Source of the DNA: Actinopolyspora biskrensis
GTDB lineage: Bacteria > Actinomycetota > Actinomycetes > Mycobacteriales > Pseudonocardiaceae
NCBI RefSeq assembly: GCF_013408175.1
Contig: NZ_JACBYW010000003.1
Span: forward strand, 434,001 to 498,000
Length of the DNA stretch: 64,000 bases
Reading direction: 5' to 3'
The translations under genes and the position numbers were made by a program. Under the pieces are notes generated by a model. The model was not told the DNA's origin. It saw nothing but the letters and a program-made list of their open reading frames with translations, and made no database searches. Position 1 is the first letter of the stretch. The number at the start of each line of letters is the position of its first letter. Positions 16,071 to 24,739 of this stretch are shown in pieces.

Positions 16071-16727
16071 ATGCGTGAGGTCTACCAGGAACAGCTCGAC
16101 AAGCTCGCCGAGGAGCTCGCCGCGATGTCGACGATGGTCGGCAACGCGATGGAGCAGGCAACCACCGCGCTGTTGGGAGCAGACCTGTCGTTGGCCGAAC
16201 AAGTCATCGACGATGACATGAAGGTGGACGAGGCCCGGGCTCGCTGCGAGGAGCACGCCTTCGGGCTGTTGGCGCTGCAGGCGCCGGTGGCAGGCGACCT
16301 GCGCACCGTGATCTCCACGATCCACGCGGCCGAGAGCCTGGAGAGGATGGGTGATCTCGCGCTGCACGTCGCCAAGGCCGCCCGACGCAGGCATCCGCAG
16401 CCGGTGCTCCCCGAGGACGTCAAGACGTACTTCTCCCAGATGGGGCAGGTAGCGGTCCAGCTCGCCAACCGCCTGAACCAGATCCTGCGCACCCAGGACG
16501 TCCAACAGGCGCGCGACCTCGAGGTCGACGACGACGAGATGGACGACCTGCACCGGCACCTGTTCAGCGTGGTGATGGGGCCCGAGTGGTCGCACGGGGT
16601 CTCCGCCGCCGTGGACATCACGCTGCTCGGCCGGTTCTACGAACGCTACGCCGACCACGCCGTTTCGGTCGCCCGCCGGATCGTCTACGTCGTAACCGGA
16701 ACCATGCCGAGCAGCGAACGTCCGTGA
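16071..16727 (+). CDS. phoU: Phosphate transport accessory protein PhoU
   Basis: 218 residues with the two three-helix bundles of PhoU: MREVYQEQLDKLAEELAAMS at the start, the first metal-binding motif EERMGDLA-like (ESLERMGDLALHVAKAARRR) and the second, FYERYADHAVSVARRIVYV. PhoU links the Pst transporter to the PhoR/PhoP two-component system and restrains phosphate uptake when phosphate is plentiful. It is transcribed toward the divergent XRE gene and lies near, but not in, the pstSCAB operon on the opposite strand, as with phoY2 (Rv0821c) in mycobacteria. Confidence 0.95.
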   Translation: MREVYQEQLDKLAEELAAMSTMVGNAMEQATTALLGADLSLAEQVIDDDMKVDEARARCEEHAFGLLALQAPVAGDLRTVISTIHAAESLERMGDLALHVAKAARRRHPQPVLPEDVKTYFSQMGQVAVQLANRLNQILRTQDVQQARDLEVDDDEMDDLHRHLFSVVMGPEWSHGVSAAVDITLLGRFYERYADHAVSVARRIVYVVTGTMPSSERP

Positions 16728-16823
16728 CGCGGAGCGAGATGGTGCGGGGCGGGCCGGGACGAGGACAAGCCGCTCGAGCTGTTCCCTCGTTTCCACGCTC
16801 CCGCCCCACTCGACCGGGTGAGC

Positions 16824-16835
16824 AGTATTAATACT
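16824..16835. promoter_or_regulatory. Palindrome AGTATTAATACT upstream of the XRE gene
   Basis: A perfect 12-bp AT-rich palindrome in otherwise GC-rich DNA, 50 bases before the GTG of the XRE regulator. Position and symmetry suit an operator, perhaps autoregulatory. This is inference from sequence symmetry alone. Confidence 0.4.
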
Positions 16836-16884
16836 CGGCGTTGATAACCGGGCCGCGCCCCGCGGTTGTGCGAGGCTCCCGGAC

Positions 16885-17796
16885 GTGAACGAGAGTCCGA
16901 CCGTCCATCGCCGACGCCTCGGTGGTGAGCTCCGCAGGCTGCGTGAAGCGGCACAGCGGACGCACCGCGAGGTCGCCGCCCACCTGGATTGTTCACAGGG
17001 CAAGATAAGCCAGATCGAGCTCGGGCGAGTACCGGTGCGCACCGCCGACGTCCGCCTGATGGCCGGGTTCTACGGCTCGAGCGCCGAACAGATCTCGGAA
17101 CTGCTCGAACTGGCCGAAGGGTCCAAGCAACGCGGGTGGTGGCAGGAGTATCCGAGCACGGCTCGCCGCAACGGGTTCGACACCTACCTCGGTCTGGAGA
17201 CCGCGGCGACGGCGCTGAGCGTCTTCGAACCGGATCCGCTTCCGGAACTGCTCCAGACCGCCGAGTACAGCGCCACGCTGCTGGGGTCGAGCAGGGAGGA
17301 GTTCACCGCCCCCGAGATATCGGAACGACTGGTCGTGACCTCGAGGCGCCAGCAACGACTGCTCGGCACGGCTCCGCTGGAGCTGTGGGCGGTGCTGGAC
17401 GAGGCCGCGCTGCGCCGGCTCGTGGGCGGCAGACGACTCATGCGCGGGCAGCTGGAGCATCTGGTGCTGATGAGCTATCGGCGCAACGTCACCGTCCAGG
17501 TGTTGCCGTTCGACGCCGGGGAGCATCCGCTCATGGGTGAGCGTGTCACGGTGTTCTCGTTCCGGAACAGCACCGATCAGCAGGTGGTGCACGCGGGGGA
17601 TCCGACGAGCTCGCGTTTTCTGGACAAGGGCGGCGAGACCGAGCCGTACCTGAGCGCCTTCGAGCAGGTGTGCTCCATGGCGCTGCCGCCCAAGGAGTCG
17701 ACGATGCTGATCTCCAGGATCGCCGACGAGCAACCGTGCCGCCCGTTTCGCCGCCCGGCGCGGACGGAACAGCGGGGATCCCGGTCACGTCGTTGA
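16885..17796 (+). CDS. XRE-family regulator with DUF5753 domain
   Basis: 303 residues. An N-terminal helix-turn-helix (about 8-65; RRLREAAQRTHREVAAHLDC, QGKISQIELGRVPVR) is followed by a DUF5753 ligand-like domain (about 75-285) with GWWQEYPSTARRNGFDTYLG, the FEPDPLPELLQTAEYSATLL segment and NVTVQVLPFDAGEHPLMGE. These proteins are abundant in filamentous actinomycetes, often beside a DUF397 gene; no DUF397 partner is present here. The start is GTG 16885. Target genes are unknown. The C-terminal roughly 30 residues are basic and low-complexity. Confidence 0.85.
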   Translation: MNESPTVHRRRLGGELRRLREAAQRTHREVAAHLDCSQGKISQIELGRVPVRTADVRLMAGFYGSSAEQISELLELAEGSKQRGWWQEYPSTARRNGFDTYLGLETAATALSVFEPDPLPELLQTAEYSATLLGSSREEFTAPEISERLVVTSRRQQRLLGTAPLELWAVLDEAALRRLVGGRRLMRGQLEHLVLMSYRRNVTVQVLPFDAGEHPLMGERVTVFSFRNSTDQQVVHAGDPTSSRFLDKGGETEPYLSAFEQVCSMALPPKESTMLISRIADEQPCRPFRRPARTEQRGSRSRR

Positions 17797-18099
17797 ACGG
17801 TGCCCGGAGCCGGGTGTGTCCGGGACCCGTTCACCGGGAACGTTTCGCGCGAAACGTTCGAAAGCTCCCGAGACTCCCTCCGAGCGGAGCGGCCACTTCT
17901 CTCCGCGCACGCCGTCGGCACCGCCGAAGGATCCGCGCTTCAGCCCGAGCAGGACGAGAACATCCGGTGCGTGAGTCGGATGCTTTGCAAGGCCGGGCCG
18001 CTCGCCGCGTAGGTCGCTACTCAAGAGCGGCCCAACGTCGCAAGGCGCCGACTCACGTGACGGCTACCCGACCACGCACGCCACGCACTTCGCAGGAGG
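17797..18099. other. Convergent intergenic region carrying a structured repeat
   Basis: 303 bases between the 3' ends of the XRE gene and pstB. No gene is supported. A frame reading VRESDALQGRAARRVG is created by the dispersed repeat at 17935-18068 and recurs in the other copies. It also holds the palindrome CGTTTCGCGCGAAACG near 17838-17853. Confidence 0.6.
17935..18068 (+). repeat. Dispersed structured repeat, type A, copy 1
   Basis: Nearly identical to 30031-30171 and, inverted, to 35552-35694. Outer arms are GTGAGTCGG (17971-17979) and CCGACTCAC (18048-18056). Inner arms are GGGCCGCTC (17995-18003) and GAGCGGCCC (18025-18033). The apex is GTAG-GTCG-CTAC (18009-18020). The loop is GTCG here against GTGG in other copies while the GTAG/CTAC stem is unchanged. 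Confidence 0.85.
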
Positions 18100-18876
18100 T
18101 CACCCGAAGCGGCCGGATATGTAGTCCTCGGTGGCCTTCTGACTGGGGTTGGAGAAGATCTTCCCCGTCTCGCCGATCTCGACCAGCTGGCCGGGCTCGC
18201 CGACGGCGGGCAGGTTGAAGAACGCCGTCTGGTCGCTGACCCGTGCGGCCTGCTGCATGTTGTGCGTCACGATCACGATCGTGTAGTCCTTCTTCAGCTC
18301 GGCGATGAGGTCCTCGATCGCCAGCGTCGAGATCGGGTCGAGCGCGGAGCACGGCTCGTCCATGAGCAGCACGTCGGGCTGCACGGCCGTGGCGCGTGCG
18401 ATGCAAAGCCGTTGCTGCTGCCCCCCGGAGAGACCTCCGCCCGGCTTGTTGAGCCGGTCCTTGACCTCCTCCCAGAGGTTGGCCCCGCGCAGCGAGCGCT
18501 CGGTGATCTCGTCCAGCTTCTTCTTGTCCTTCTCCCCCGCCAGCTTCAGCCCGGCGACGACGTTGTCCTTGATCGACATGGTGGGGAAGGGGTTGGCCTT
18601 CTGGAACACCATTCCGATGGTGCGCCGCACCTGCACCGGGTCGACCCCGGGCGCGTAGACGTTCTCGCCGTCGAGCAGCACCTTGCCCTCGACCCGGGAT
18701 CCCGGCACCACCTCGTGCATGCGGTTCAGCGAGCGCAGCACGGTCGATTTTCCGCAACCGGAGGGACCGATGAAGGCGGTCACACTGCGCGCGTGCACCT
18801 GCAGCGTGACGTCCTGAACGGCGTGGAACTTGTTGTAGTACAGGTTGAGGTTCTCGATGTCGAGCCGCTTTGCCAT
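18100..18876 (-). CDS. pstB: Phosphate ABC transporter ATPase PstB
   Basis: 258 residues. Walker [10 protein letters not shown] (37-45), the Q-loop region [20 protein letters not shown], signature [14 protein letters not shown], Walker [15 protein letters not shown] and the H-loop [20 protein letters not shown] are all present. It energises high-affinity phosphate uptake with PstA and PstC. It is last in the pstSCAB operon, 15 bases after pstA. Equivalent in position to phoT (Rv0820). Confidence 0.97.
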   Translation of the reverse strand: MAKRLDIENLNLYYNKFHAVQDVTLQVHARSVTAFIGPSGCGKSTVLRSLNRMHEVVPGSRVEGKVLLDGENVYAPGVDPVQVRRTIGMVFQKANPFPTMSIKDNVVAGLKLAGEKDKKKLDEITERSLRGANLWEEVKDRLNKPGGGLSGGQQQRLCIARATAVQPDVLLMDEPCSALDPISTLAIEDLIAELKKDYTIVIVTHNMQQAARVSDQTAFFNLPAVGEPGQLVEIGETGKIFSNPSQKATEDYISGRFG

Positions 18877-18891
18877 GATTCGGCTACCGCC

Positions 18892-19806
18892 CTACTTGGT
18901 CTTTACAGCGAAAAGCTTGGACAACAGCGTCGCGATCAGGTTGATGAGCATGATCAGCAGCACGAGGGTGAGCGCTGCCCCCCACATCCGGTACTCGCCG
19001 GCCTCGGTCGAGGTCTTGCGCGCCGTGTAGACCGTCAGCGGCAGCGAGGCCATGGGGCCGTCGAAGAGGTTGAAGTTGATCGCCCGGGAGTACCCGACGA
19101 GGATCAGCAACGGAGCTGTCTCCCCCATCACCCTGGCCAGTCCGAGGATGATGCCGGTCAGGATCCCGGACAGCGAGGTCGGCAGCACCACTTTCACGAT
19201 CGTTTTCCACTTGGGGACGCCGAGCGCGTACGACGCCTCCCGCAGCTCGTCGGGCACGATCATCAGCATCGTCTCGGTCACCCGGACCACCACCGGCAAC
19301 ATCAGCAGCACCAGCGACAGCGAGACGGCGAAACCGCTGCGGTCGAGTCCGAAGGTGGTGATCCAGAGCGCGTAGATGAACAGCCCGGCCACGATCGAGG
19401 GGAGCCCGCTGAGGATGTCCACCATGAAGGTGGTGGTCCTGGCCAGTCTGGAGTTCCTCCCGTACTCGATGAGGAAGATCCCGACGCTCACACCGAGCGG
19501 AACCGAGATCAGTGCGCAGACGAACGTCTGCTCCAGCGTCCCGACCAGGGCGTGGTAAATACCGCCACCGAAGTCGTTCGGCAGCAGACCGTAGAACGAG
19601 TGCGTCCACCAGTCCGCGTTCAGCATGGGGGACAGGCCACGCCGGACCAGGGTGAACAGCACCCACAGCAGGGGGATGACCGCCACCACGAAGGCGAGGG
19701 CGAACAGCGTGGTGGCGATGTGGTTCTTGGCTTTGCGTCCCGGGCTCAGCTGCTGGAACGCCGGGGTCTTCGCGGGCCGCTCGATATCGGCGGTGTCCGT
19801 TCTCAT
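18892..19806 (-). CDS. pstA: Phosphate ABC transporter permease PstA
   Basis: 304 residues with six hydrophobic helices and the permease EAA-type loop (ELREASYALGVPKWKTIVKV) that docks PstB, then GIILGLARVMGETAPLLILV typical of PstA. Its start overlaps the pstC stop by 4 bases (ATGA), so the two permeases are co-translated. The N-terminal 35 residues are cytosolic. Confidence 0.95.
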   Translation of the reverse strand: MRTDTADIERPAKTPAFQQLSPGRKAKNHIATTLFALAFVVAVIPLLWVLFTLVRRGLSPMLNADWWTHSFYGLLPNDFGGGIYHALVGTLEQTFVCALISVPLGVSVGIFLIEYGRNSRLARTTTFMVDILSGLPSIVAGLFIYALWITTFGLDRSGFAVSLSLVLLMLPVVVRVTETMLMIVPDELREASYALGVPKWKTIVKVVLPTSLSGILTGIILGLARVMGETAPLLILVGYSRAINFNLFDGPMASLPLTVYTARKTSTEAGEYRMWGAALTLVLLIMLINLIATLLSKLFAVKTK

Positions 19807-20801
19807 TCCTTCCCCTTACCGCTGCTGCTCTCGATCCAGCGGGCCAGCGCGTTGACGGCGAAGGTGCTGATGAACAGCACCAGCCCTGCCGCGATGTAGG
19901 CACCGACGGTCAGGTTGTTGTTGAACTCCGCCGAGCCGAGGGCGATCCGCGACGCGAAGGTCGCCCCGGCGTCGAAGATGCTGTAGTGCGGGCCTTCGTA
20001 GGTGTAGCTGAGGATGACCGTCAGGGCCACCGTCTCGCCGAGGGCGCGTCCCAGTCCGAGCATCGACCCACCGACGAACCCGCTGCGGCCGAACGGCCAC
20101 ACGGTGGTGCGCACGACTTCCCACTTGGTCGCCCCGAGCGCCAGGGCGCCCTCGATCTGGGCGTTCGGCGTGCGGGCGAAGACCTCGCGGGCCACACCGG
20201 TGATGATGGGCAGGATCATCACGGCCAGCACGATCCCGGCGGTGAAGACGTTGGAGCCGCTGTCGGCGGGCACGTTCCCGTCGCCGAACACGGGGATCCA
20301 GCCGAGGTTGGTGTTCAGCCACACGGCGACGGGTTTGATCACCGGCGCCAGCACCAGGGCTCCCCACAGCCCGTAGATCACCGAGGGGACCGCGGCCAGC
20401 AGGTCCACGATGTAGCCGAACGGTCTGGCCAGCACGCGTGGCGCGTACTGGGTGAGGAACAGGGCGATTCCTCCCGCTACCGGCATCGCGAGGACGAGCG
20501 CGAAGATCGAGCTCGCCACGGTGATCCAGGCGAGGTCGACGATGCCGAAGGCCAGGTCGTCCGGATCACCGGTCTCCCACTTGCCGGACAGCAGGAAGTT
20601 GGCCTCGTTGGCCTGCAGGGCGGGGATCGCTCGTATGAGCAGGAAGAGCCCGATGGCGGCTATGATCGTCACGACGAACACGCCGGATCCGGTGGCGAGG
20701 CTCCGGAATATTCGATCCCCGATGCGCACCACCTTCTTGTCGGTGGGCGTGTTCGGCGGGGTGACCGGGGCTTCGAGGACGGGGGCTTCCGTGGTGTTCA
20801 C
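19803..20801 (-). CDS. pstC: Phosphate ABC transporter permease PstC
   Basis: About 332 residues from GTG 20801 (VNTTEAPVLEAPVTPPNTPT...). There are six to seven membrane helices, the permease loop NAQIEGALALGATKWEVVRT and GSMLGLGRALGETVALTVIL. The frame is open 48 codons further upstream, but that extension is Arg/Glu-rich, lies in repeat-like DNA and has no family counterpart, so the inner start is chosen. The 222-base gap to pstS contains the palindrome CGCGGTACCGCG (20915-20926), which may form a stem that reduces read-through from pstS. Confidence 0.93.
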   Translation of the reverse strand: MNTTEAPVLEAPVTPPNTPTDKKVVRIGDRIFRSLATGSGVFVVTIIAAIGLFLLIRAIPALQANEANFLLSGKWETGDPDDLAFGIVDLAWITVASSIFALVLAMPVAGGIALFLTQYAPRVLARPFGYIVDLLAAVPSVIYGLWGALVLAPVIKPVAVWLNTNLGWIPVFGDGNVPADSGSNVFTAGIVLAVMILPIITGVAREVFARTPNAQIEGALALGATKWEVVRTTVWPFGRSGFVGGSMLGLGRALGETVALTVILSYTYEGPHYSIFDAGATFASRIALGSAEFNNNLTVGAYIAAGLVLFISTFAVNALARWIESSSGKGKE

Positions 20802-21023
20802 GGGAGCATCGCCAACCTCGCCCGGTGGGTCCGGCCTCCGCTCGGAGTTCCTCGACTCGCTCACTGCCGCTCGCAGCCTCTCAGTTGCTCGGCTCGCTGT
20901 CCGTGCGGGTGCCTCGCGGTACCGCGAAACATCCGGCCCGGCCATCCGGTCGGCGTGTCACCGACCCTCCGGACCTCCGCACGAGTTCGGACGGGGTGTG
21001 CTGTTCGGTCGCGCCGGTGCGGT

Positions 21024-22136
21024 TCATTCTTCGATCGCCCGGACGGCACCGAGGACCTTGCTCTTGAACTCGGGGGGCAGCGGGACGTAGCCCGCCTGTT
21101 CCAGGTTCTCCTCACCCGCGTGGGCCGCGACCTTCAGCGCGGCTTTCACGGACCTGGCGGTCTGGGGGTCGTACCCACCGGAGCACACGACCTCGTAGGT
21201 CGCGAGCACGATCGGGTAGACGCCGGGTGCGTCGTTGCCGTAGATGGACTCGAGATCCAGCTTGAGGTCGTTGCCCCTGCCCGCGATCTCGGCCGATTCG
21301 ATCGCCTTGCCCGCGGACTCGCTGTTCAGCTCGACCGGCCCGTTCCCGCTGTCGATCGAGGCGATGCCCAGCCCCGCGTTCTTGGGGAACGCCCATGCCG
21401 CGTAGGTGATTCCGCCTTCGGTCTGCTCGACCGAGGACGTCACACCGTCGGTGCCGGAGCGGCCCTGCCCGACCCCGTTCTCCGGGCGGAAGGTCTTGCC
21501 CTCACCCGTCCAGAGCCCCTCGGTGGCTGTGGACAGGTACTCCTGGAAGTTGGCCGAGGTCCCCGACTCGTCCGAACGGTAGAAGGGGACGACGGGGATG
21601 TTCGGGAGGTCGGTTCCGCTGTTCAGCCGCTGGATCTCCGGATCGTTCCACCGCTTGATCTCGCCCTGGTAGATCCTGCTGATCACCTCGGGGCTGAGCA
21701 CGAGGTCGCTGACGCCGGGGATGTTGTAGGTGACGGCCAGCGGACCGAAGACCATCGGGATGTTCCAGGCCGGGTTTCCCGAGCAACGCTTCCTGGCCGG
21801 TTCGGCTTCCTCGGTGGTGAGCGCCTCGTCGGACCCGGCGAAGTCGACCTGACCGGCCGTGAAGGCCGAGATTCCCTTCCCCGACCCGGAAGCGGTGTAG
21901 TTGAGCTTCTTCCCGGGGCACTTGACTCCGAAGTCCCTGGCGAAGACGTCCATCGCGTTCTTCTGCGCCGAGGACCCCTCGGCCGCCACGGACTCGTCCC
22001 CGCAGTCGACCTCCAGCTGCCGCAACTCGGGATTGAGGTCGGCGTTGGTCACGTTCTGATCGGTTCCGCATGCGGAAAGTGCCAGCACCCCCACGGCGAG
22101 GGCTCCCAGCACGGCCTTGTGCCGCCCGATGTGCAC
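21024..22136 (-). CDS. pstS: Phosphate-binding lipoprotein PstS
   Basis: 370 residues. A lipoprotein signal peptide with lipobox LSAC (VLGALAVGVLALSACGTDQN) anchors it outside the membrane. The periplasmic-binding-protein fold shows phosphate-site segments GSSAQKNAMDVFARDF, YTASGSGKGISAFTAGQVDF AGSDE (split here), FYRSDESGTSANFQEYLS and an ITYAAWAFPKNAG region. It captures inorganic phosphate for PstCAB. The start is GTG 22136 behind GGAGGA. A PHO box lies about 85-105 bases upstream, so expression should rise in phosphate starvation. Confidence 0.96.
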   Translation of the reverse strand: MHIGRHKAVLGALAVGVLALSACGTDQNVTNADLNPELRQLEVDCGDESVAAEGSSAQKNAMDVFARDFGVKCPGKKLNYTASGSGKGISAFTAGQVDFAGSDEALTTEEAEPARKRCSGNPAWNIPMVFGPLAVTYNIPGVSDLVLSPEVISRIYQGEIKRWNDPEIQRLNSGTDLPNIPVVPFYRSDESGTSANFQEYLSTATEGLWTGEGKTFRPENGVGQGRSGTDGVTSSVEQTEGGITYAAWAFPKNAGLGIASIDSGNGPVELNSESAGKAIESAEIAGRGNDLKLDLESIYGNDAPGVYPIVLATYEVVCSGGYDPQTARSVKAALKVAAHAGEENLEQAGYVPLPPEFKSKVLGAVRAIEE

Positions 22137-22220
22137 GTCGTTCCTCCAAGACCGGAAGTCAACGGCGTGTGCCGTCCACGCCCGGCAACCCTAGGGCCAT
22201 TCGGTAGACATCTACCGCCA

Positions 22221-22242
22221 TTCAGGTGAACAAAGAGTGAAC
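22221..22242 (-). promoter_or_regulatory. PHO box (two PhoP direct-repeat units) upstream of pstS
   Basis: On the minus strand, reading toward pstS, two contiguous 11-base units begin GTTCACTCTTT and GTTCACCTGAA. They match the actinomycete PhoP direct-repeat unit (G[G/T]TCAYYYR[G/C]G-like, core GTTCACC). The position upstream of the pst operon is where PhoP binding is known in Streptomyces. Binding itself is inferred. Confidence 0.85.
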
Positions 22243-22342
22243 TCCGCACTCTAAGTAAGCAATCCCACATCTTTCCGGGTGAGCGGAAGCTAATCCGCTC
22301 ACCCGGACACCGCGACTGGACACACTTCGTGAACGAAACGAG

Positions 22343-23311
22343 TCACCGACCGAACTGCGCGTCGACGTCCCAGCGCTCGAAACCGAGGCGCCGGTAGACC
22401 GCGACGGCAGGCCCGTTGTCACCCTCCACGTACAGCATCACCCGCGAGCATCCGGCTTCCCGCAGATGACGCAACCCGGCCAGCGTCAGAGCACGCCCGA
22501 GACCGCTACCCTGAGTAGCCGGGTCCACGCCGACCACGTAGACCTCACCGGTGCCGTCCGGGTGAATCTTGGTCCAGTGGAAGCCGAGCAGGTTCCCCGA
22601 CTCGTCGACCGCCAGCAGGAACCCGGCCGGATCGAACCAGTCGAGCTCCTCCTTCTCGCGCAGTTCCCGCTCGGTCATACCGCCCTGCTCCGGATGCCAG
22701 GAGAAGGCGCGCTGATTCACCCTGACGACTTCCCGCTCGTCCTCGTCCACCCGGAAGCCGCGTATCGCCACCCCTTCCGGCAGCACCGGCTCCGCGAGCT
22801 CGGCCCCGCCGAGTTCGCGTCCCATCCGCCACAACTCGCGAACCCGGCTCGCGCCGAACCGGTCGGCGAGCGCGACCGCGCCGGGCAACAACCCGTGCGA
22901 CCACACACGCAGCCGCCCGGCGTCCTCCGGCGGTTCCTCCCCTCGCACGGGGACCTCCGCGCGCTGGGCGAGCGCGCGGACGAGCTCGCCGCCCACTCCC
23001 CTGCCGCGGAAGTTCGGGTGAACGGCCAGCTCCGCCACGAGGGGTTCTCCCGAAGCCAGCCCCTCCGTGTCCAGATGCGCGTACCCGGCCAGCTCCCCCT
23101 GCTCGGCCCGGACCACGAAGTGCTCCGAACCACCGGTATCGGCCCGAACCGGTTCGATCTGCTCTGTCACGCCCCGGTGCGCACGCAACCGCAGAAGTAC
23201 GTGCTCACCGGCGGGGGCCACCCCGTCGATTCGCTCGGTCTCCGCCAGCAGGTTCTCCACCTCGGCGGTCTCGGCGTCGTCCAGTCCGTTTCGCCACGTC
23301 AGCTGCACCAC
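22343..23311 (-). CDS. mshD: Mycothiol synthase (mycothiol acetyltransferase)
   Basis: About 322 residues with two tandem GNAT domains. The C-terminal active one has VVGVDPATQGSGLGRALTLA (acetyl-CoA pyrophosphate loop) and MLYVEGDNGPAVAVYRRLGF. The N-terminal one has ELAVHPNFRGRGVGGELVRA. It acetylates Cys-GlcN-Ins in the last step of mycothiol synthesis, the main thiol of actinobacteria. I place the start at GTG 23311 (VVQLTWRNGLDDAE), which matches the family's N-terminus; the frame is open about 40 codons further. The neighbours glnR and pst match the Rv0818-Rv0820 order. Confidence 0.93.
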   Translation of the reverse strand: MVQLTWRNGLDDAETAEVENLLAETERIDGVAPAGEHVLLRLRAHRGVTEQIEPVRADTGGSEHFVVRAEQGELAGYAHLDTEGLASGEPLVAELAVHPNFRGRGVGGELVRALAQRAEVPVRGEEPPEDAGRLRVWSHGLLPGAVALADRFGASRVRELWRMGRELGGAELAEPVLPEGVAIRGFRVDEDEREVVRVNQRAFSWHPEQGGMTERELREKEELDWFDPAGFLLAVDESGNLLGFHWTKIHPDGTGEVYVVGVDPATQGSGLGRALTLAGLRHLREAGCSRVMLYVEGDNGPAVAVYRRLGFERWDVDAQFGR

Positions 23312-23458
23312 ACCGACCGAGATTACCCATACTCGACCGCTGTCGGCCGCTCGCGGCCCTCCGAGTGGCGAGTCTCGCCACCCCGCGCCGGCCCCCCACG
23401 CGGGATTTCCCCGAGCGTCCTCGAACACCGGTTTCCCGGGATCGCTCTCCCGGGGAAA

Positions 23459-24292
23459 TCACTCGGCCGGGTCGTACTCGGCCCCGGCCCGCCACGCCGG
23501 GTCCCGCTCGGCGGAGTCCGCCTCGTCCACGGCCCCCTCGTTCATCCGGGAAGCGAGCTCGGCCTGCTCCGCGTCGTGCGCGGCCGAGTCGGCTCGGCGC
23601 GACCCACCGCTCTCCCTGCTCGTGCGGGACGGACGCACGAACTTGTACCCGACGCTGCGAACGGTGCCGATCATGGCCTCGTGCTCGGGGCCCAGCTTGG
23701 ACCGCAGTCGACGGATGTGCACGTCGACCGTGCGCGTCCCCCCGAAGAAGTCGTACCCCCAGACCTCCTGGAGCAGCTGCACCCTGGTGAACACCCTGCC
23801 CGCGTGGGTGGCCAGGTGCTTGAGCAGCTCGAACTCCTTGTAAGTGAGCTCAAGGGCACGTCCCTTCAACCTGGCGGTGTAGGTTTCCTCCTCGATGACG
23901 AGGTCACCCACGGTGACCGGGCCGCCCGCCGTGGAGCTGCTGCCGCGCTGAGAGGTACGCAACCGGATCCGCGCGTCCACTTCCGCGGGGCCGGTGGTGG
24001 GCAGCAGCACGTCGTCCACGCCCCACTCGGCGTTGACCACGACGAGCCCGCCCTCGTTGACCACGGCCAGAACGGGAACGCCCTCCCCGCCGGAGGACAG
24101 CACTCGGCACAGGTTGCGCGCCCCGGCCAGATCGTCCCGCGCGTCGACCAGTACCAACTCGTAACCGGTCGTGGTCACCACGGACGAGGAGTTCGGCGGA
24201 ACGACCCGGACCCGGTGGGGCAGCAACGACAGCGCAGGCAGCACGGACTCGCAGTCGGATTCGTTGCTCAGCAGCAGCAGCTCGGAGCTCAT
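23459..24292 (-). CDS. glnR: Orphan OmpR-type response regulator GlnR
   Basis: 277 residues. An atypical receiver domain (1 to about 115; ELVLVDARDDLAGARNLCRV carries the central Asp) is followed by a winged-helix DNA-binding domain (about 128-225; ELTYKEFELLKHLATHAGRV, FTRVQLLQEVWGYDFFGGTR, VDVHIRRLRSKLGPEHEAMI, GTVRSVGYKFVRP). GlnR is the global nitrogen regulator of actinobacteria. It lacks a cognate kinase and works as a constitutively dimeric protein. Identity rests on domain architecture plus the glnR-mshD-pst neighbourhood seen in mycobacteria. The acidic tail of about 50 residues is disordered. ACGGAGGCATAG precedes the ATG. Confidence 0.88.
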   Translation of the reverse strand: MSSELLLLSNESDCESVLPALSLLPHRVRVVPPNSSSVVTTTGYELVLVDARDDLAGARNLCRVLSSGGEGVPVLAVVNEGGLVVVNAEWGVDDVLLPTTGPAEVDARIRLRTSQRGSSSTAGGPVTVGDLVIEEETYTARLKGRALELTYKEFELLKHLATHAGRVFTRVQLLQEVWGYDFFGGTRTVDVHIRRLRSKLGPEHEAMIGTVRSVGYKFVRPSRTSRESGGSRRADSAAHDAEQAELASRMNEGAVDEADSAERDPAWRAGAEYDPAE

Positions 24293-24739
24293 CTATGCCT
24301 CCGTAAACCGGATCTCACCGGCGTGGACGGTACGGCTGGGGAACCGCGGCGGACGGCGAGGCTCCGTTGCCTCCGATGACGGGGAGAATACACACGCCAC
24401 CGCGGACGAGCACTGGTAACGCAGCGCACATCACACGAACGCGAGAGCGATGACGGCGAAGCTTTCGACGACGAACTCGCGAACGGAATTTTTCCGGCCA
24501 CGAAGGCCTTCTCCCAGAATTCTCCCGTCGCCCTCGCCCCGGCCCTCCGCGAACGCACCGACTGGCGCCCCGGTACGAGACCCCACGTGTGCGATCCTGG
24601 CCGACGGAAGCGGTCCCTCGAGCACGGCTCGACCGGACAGGTCGTTCCCCTGCCCGCGAACGAGTCCGGCCCACCGGCTCCGCGATCCGACCCGGACGCG
24701 GGGCCCGGCCGGTAGACCCCACAGAGAAGGAAGCGCGCG
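24293..24739. other. Divergent intergenic region, no gene
   Basis: 447 bases between glnR (leftward) and the DUF2993 gene (rightward). No frame has a ribosome site plus coding character. It should contain promoters for both. The first 60 bases upstream of glnR are GC-rich, whereas 24420-24500 is somewhat AT-richer. Confidence 0.5.

Noticed and set aside
17950-18060. Protein-like frame VRESDALQGRAARRVG..., also near 30064 and 35660
   Set aside because: It exists in every type A repeat because the DNA is repeated; no start or ribosome site; conserved pairing argues for structure, not coding.
20802-20945. 48-codon N-terminal extension of pstC
   Set aside because: Composition unlike PstC and within repeat-like palindromic DNA; GTG 20801 gives the normal length.
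19986-22229. 747-codon plus-strand open frame antisense to pstC/pstS
   Set aside because: No domain sense and His/Asp/Gly-biased composition; a shadow of the pst genes.
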